Origin: JAWVZB01 sp033722375
Lineage (GTDB): Bacteria; Actinomycetota; Nitriliruptoria; Nitriliruptorales; Nitriliruptoraceae
Direction of reading: 5' to 3'
Assembly (NCBI GenBank): GCA_033722375.1
Contig: JAWVZB010000038.1
Span: 1 to 26,536 of the forward strand
DNA length: 26,536 nucleotides
Positions 24,112 through 26,536 of this stretch are shown here, one piece after another; the stretch's first letter is position 1; each line of letters opens with the position of its first letter. The notes below the pieces were generated by a model that made no database searches, had not been told where the DNA came from, and was given only the letters and a program-made list of their open reading frames with translations. The translations under genes were made by a program, and so were the position numbers.

Positions 24112-25614
24112 ATGTCCGTGGATCTTCGAGCCGGCCGCGAGCTGCCTGGAGACGTCCAGGAGTTCTTGAAGAACGCCGGAGCGCTGATCATCGACGGCGA
24201 GGAGCGCCCCGCCTCCGAGGGCGCCACGTTCGAGACGGTGGACCCGGCGACCGAGGACGTGCTGGCCGAGATCCCACAGGCGTCCGAGGAGGACGTCGAC
24301 GCTGCGGTGCAGGCGGCCAAGGCTGCGCACGAGGACGGCCGCTGGTCGGGGATGAACACGCACAAGCGGGTCAAGACCCTGCACCGGGTCGCCGACCTGA
24401 TCGAGGAGCAGGCCAGCGATCTCGCGTGGATCGACATGCTCGACCACGGCAAGCCCCACAAGCACGCGATGGGGGAGATGATCGCGGCGGCGAACTGCTT
24501 CCGGTACTTCGCCGGCTGGATCGACAAGGTCTACGGCGACGTCATCCCGTCACGCCAGGGCCGGTTCGTCTACTCGCGTCGTGAGCCCGTGGGCGTGTGC
24601 GCTCAGATCATCCCGTGGAACTTCCCGCTGCTCATGGCCACGTGGAAGATCGCTCCGGCCATCGCGTTCGGCAACACGGTCGTGCTCAAGCCGGCCGAGC
24701 AGACGCCGCTGTCGGCGGTATGGCTGGTCCGACTCCTGCAGGAGGCCGGGGTCCCGGACGGTGTGGTCAACCTCGTCCAGGGGGTCGGCGAGACCACCGG
24801 TGCCGCGCTCGTGAAGCACCCCGACGTCGACAAGATCGCGTTCACCGGATCGACCGAGGTCGGCAAGCTCATCATGCGCGAGGCTGCCAACCACCTCCAC
24901 AAGGTGACCCTCGAGCTGGGCGGCAAGTCGCCCAACATCGTCTTCCCCGACGCGCCCGGCGGCTTGGCGAAGGCAGCCGCCCGCGCCGCGTTCGCCTGCT
25001 TCTACAACGCCGGTGAGGTCTGCACCGCCGGGACGAGGCTCGTGGTCGCGGCCGACGTGCACGACGAGGTCGTCGAGCGGGTCAAGGAAGCCGCGGAGCA
25101 GACCAAGGTCGCCCCCGGTTGGGCCGACGACGCCGGCATGGGGCCGGTCGTCAGCGCCGAGCAACTCGAGCGGGTCGAGAACTACGTCGAGATCGCCAGG
25201 AACGAAGGTGCGGAGCTCGTGACCGGGGGAGGGGGGGTCGAGGAGTACGAACACGGCTACTGGTACAAGCCGACGATCTTCGACCGCGTCACCCCCGACA
25301 TGCGCATCGGCCAGGAAGAGGTCTTCGGACCGGTCCTCGCGGTGCAGAGCTTCGAGGACGAGGACGAGGCCGTGGCTCTGGCCAACGACGTTGACTACGG
25401 GCTCGCCGCCGCGGTGTGGACCTCGGACCTCGGCCGCGCACACCGCGTCGCCGAGAAGGTCAAGGCCGGCACCGTCTGGGTCAACACCTACGGCGAGATC
25501 GACAGCCCGGTCTCGTTCGGTGGCTACAAGCAGTCGGGCATCGGGCGGGAGCTCGGTCCCCACGCCCTCGAGGCCTACACCCAGGTGAAGAGCGTCTGGG
25601 TCAACACCAAGTGA
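24112..25614 (+). CDS. NAD(P)-dependent aldehyde dehydrogenase
   Basis: 500-residue ALDH superfamily enzyme oxidising an aldehyde to a carboxylate. Oxyanion Asn in IIPWNFPLL (N170), cofactor Lys in VLKPAEQTPLS, FTGSTEVGK (244-252), general base E268 in LELGGKSPN, nucleophile C304 in GEVCTAGTR, and late EEVFGPVL and FGGYKQSGIGRELG. The pattern is that of the ALDH1/betaine-aldehyde-dehydrogenase group, so betaine, phenylacetaldehyde or aminoaldehydes are all possible substrates. The ATG at 24112 has an excellent AGGAGGAG ribosome site, suggesting strong translation. The frame continues upstream over rsgA only as shadow. TACCAT (24064-24069) is a weak -10 candidate. Confidence 0.93.
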   Translation: MSVDLRAGRELPGDVQEFLKNAGALIIDGEERPASEGATFETVDPATEDVLAEIPQASEEDVDAAVQAAKAAHEDGRWSGMNTHKRVKTLHRVADLIEEQASDLAWIDMLDHGKPHKHAMGEMIAAANCFRYFAGWIDKVYGDVIPSRQGRFVYSRREPVGVCAQIIPWNFPLLMATWKIAPAIAFGNTVVLKPAEQTPLSAVWLVRLLQEAGVPDGVVNLVQGVGETTGAALVKHPDVDKIAFTGSTEVGKLIMREAANHLHKVTLELGGKSPNIVFPDAPGGLAKAAARAAFACFYNAGEVCTAGTRLVVAADVHDEVVERVKEAAEQTKVAPGWADDAGMGPVVSAEQLERVENYVEIARNEGAELVTGGGGVEEYEHGYWYKPTIFDRVTPDMRIGQEEVFGPVLAVQSFEDEDEAVALANDVDYGLAAAVWTSDLGRAHRVAEKVKAGTVWVNTYGEIDSPVSFGGYKQSGIGRELGPHALEAYTQVKSVWVNTK

Positions 25615-25653
25615 GCCCGGCATGACCGTCACTACTGCACGGAGCCTCCGGCT

Positions 25654-26016
25654 GTGAGTGCGGTCTGGAAGGCCGCCCGGCGCCTGGGTATCCCCGCCAC
25701 GGTGAAGAAGACGCTGGCGGGGCGCACAGCAGCTCAGGACCTGGGCGAGATCGCGACGCTGGGCGACTGGCGGGACATCGCCGACGGTCGCGCGCCCCGC
25801 TTCGGTCCGCGCGAGCTCATCGGCTCGGGCGTGACGCGCCCCGGCATGTGGCGGGACGTGGATCCGCTGCGGACCCCAGCGCTGCCTCGCAAGGAGGTCG
25901 TCCTCGGCGTGGCGATCTGGGCGGGCATGACCGGCATCGCCGGCTGGCGCGCCTGGAAGCGCCACGGGGGAGTGAGCGGGGCGCGCGAGGAGCTCCGCCG
26001 CGCCGCCGAGCGGTAG
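25654..26016 (+). CDS. Small protein with one predicted transmembrane segment
   Basis: 120 residues, family not recognised. The N-terminus is basic (WKAARRLGIPATVKK), the middle is soluble and rich in Arg, Gly and Pro, residues about 82-100 are hydrophobic (VVLGVAIWAGMTGIAGWRA) and end in a basic WKRHGG stop-transfer, and the C-terminus is a short charged helix. This looks like a C-terminally anchored or single-pass membrane protein. The GTG at 25654 has GGAG about 10 nt upstream. It lies 39 nt below the aldehyde dehydrogenase and may be co-transcribed. Coding is supported by regular GC-rich third positions and by being the only plausible frame. Confidence 0.65.
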   Translation: MSAVWKAARRLGIPATVKKTLAGRTAAQDLGEIATLGDWRDIADGRAPRFGPRELIGSGVTRPGMWRDVDPLRTPALPRKEVVLGVAIWAGMTGIAGWRAWKRHGGVSGAREELRRAAER

Positions 26017-26173
26017 CCACGGACGGAGCCGAGCCCGCTCCCGTCGCTCCCTGTTCCGAGCGCGGTGTCGGTGTGGTTGTGACGGGGCGGGCGTGGGTGC
26101 GTGCGGTGGCACGGACCGCTGTGGTTGGCGGGCCCGCCGGTCACGTTTCGCTATCCAGTTGTCAAGGAGCGCT

Positions 26174-26210
26174 GGGGAAGTGGGGAAGTGGGCTGGTGTG
26201 GGTGTGTGGG
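26174..26210 (+). repeat. G-quadruplex-type G-run array with a tandem 8-mer
   Basis: Five runs of three or four G (26174-26177, 26182-26185, 26190-26192, 26200-26202, 26208-26210) are separated by loops of 4, 4, 7 and 5 nt, meeting the usual G3+N1-7 rule. The first part is a tandem TGGGGAAG repeat. It lies in the non-coding gap between the small membrane protein and the end of the minus-strand HNH gene. Confidence 0.5.
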
Positions 26211-26221
26211 CAGGCTTCGCT

Positions 26222-26239
26222 CCCCACCGGGGGGTGGGG
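26222..26239 (-). terminator. GC hairpin after the HNH gene
   Basis: CCCCACC (26222-26228) pairs perfectly with GGTGGGG (26233-26239) around a GGGG loop, beginning 8 nt past the HNH stop in its reading direction. A 7-bp GC-rich stem without T-tract; a possible terminator for the minus-strand gene. Confidence 0.35.
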
Positions 26240-26246
26240 TGGCGGG

Positions 26247-26536
26247 TCAGCCGGGTGGTCGGTCGGGCGACCCGCGGGGCCGTGTGGGGTGGAGGGGTCG
26301 GGAGGGTCGTTGCCACCGTCGGTAGGGGCGTCCGTCGTGCTGCTGCCAGGTGACTCGGCCGTCTTGGAGGCGTCCGGTCAGGTGTTTGCGGTCGGCGAGG
26401 CGGTGGCAGGACCAGCACAGCAGCGCTTGTTCGGCGACAGAGGTGCCGGCACGGTCGACCCATCTGCGGTTGAGATGTGCGGCCTGGCAACGCTGTGGCG
26501 GGGCGCCGCACAGGGTGCAGCGGCGGTCACGCGCGA
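26247..26536 (-). CDS. HNH endonuclease, C-terminal fragment cut by window edge
   Basis: The last 95 codons of a gene that begins beyond the right edge; first whole codon at 26534, TGA at 26249-26247. The visible part is the HNH zinc-finger nuclease module: RDRRCTLCGAP with a CxxC pair, then QAAHLNRRWVDRAGTSVAE with the catalytic His, and ALLCWSCHRLADRKHL with the second CxxC followed by His. After GRLQDGRVTWQQHDGRPYRR comes a Pro/Arg-rich tail. This matches the C-terminus of the DUF222/13E12-repeat HNH proteins that occur in many copies in actinobacterial genomes and are linked with mobile DNA. The N-terminal DUF222 part cannot be seen. A long open frame on the same strand in another phase is a shadow. 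Confidence 0.82.
   Translation of the reverse strand, partial: ARDRRCTLCGAPPQRCQAAHLNRRWVDRAGTSVAEQALLCWSCHRLADRKHLTGRLQDGRVTWQQHDGRPYRRWQRPSRPLHPTRPRGSPDRPPG

Noticed and set aside
24550..26511. 653-codon minus-strand open frame over the aldehyde dehydrogenase
   Set aside because: Pro/Arg-rich shadow; the true minus-strand coding at the right edge is in another phase and shows the HNH motifs.
1..26536. tRNA, rRNA, CRISPR arrays, transposases, riboswitches
   Set aside because: Looked for on both strands; no direct-repeat arrays, transposase motifs, rRNA or convincing tRNA cloverleaf were seen.

Overview
The window looks like chromosomal DNA of a high-GC actinobacterium (Actinomycetota). Third codon positions are almost all G or C, GTG starts are common, and the proteins are rich in Asp and Glu. 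The gene content (actinobacterial-type acyl-CoA carboxylase, RsgA, DUF222-type HNH fragment) also fits. The acidic proteome could point to a salt-adapted deep lineage such as Nitriliruptoria, but that is inference.

Layout. Positions 1-3430 (+) hold an acyl-CoA carboxylase pair: a carboxyltransferase cut by the window edge and a biotin carboxylase/biotin carrier subunit. They face a minus-strand histidine-utilisation operon, hutG-hutU-hutI (7259 down to 3473). An SDR oxidoreductase and a GNAT acetyltransferase lie at 7468-8721 (+). From 21807 down to 8728 every gene is on the minus strand and many overlap by 4 nt: response regulator, KaiB homologue, REC-PAS-histidine kinase, TldD, TldE, HutH, three tandem SDRs, acetyl-CoA synthetase, MFS transporter and an alpha/beta hydrolase. 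On the plus strand from 22137 come a small helical protein, a CheY-like receiver, RsgA, an aldehyde dehydrogenase and a small one-TM protein. The right edge cuts a minus-strand HNH endonuclease.

How the genes fit together. HutH, HutU, HutI and HutG-like give a complete route from histidine to glutamate, but hutH lies 8 kb from the other three, coupled to the TldD/TldE peptidase pair. The acyl-CoA carboxylase, acetyl-CoA synthetase and aldehyde dehydrogenase fit heterotrophic carbon use.

The most unusual part is 21074-22783. A KaiB-fold protein (the clock/stress partner of KaiC) sits in an operon with a receiver protein and a REC-PAS-HisKA kinase, opposite a small helical protein coupled to a second receiver. 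No kaiC is present in the window. The receiver and KaiB reading frames overlap by about 109 nt, with a C_CCC_CCA slippery-type heptamer lying in the receiver frame just upstream.
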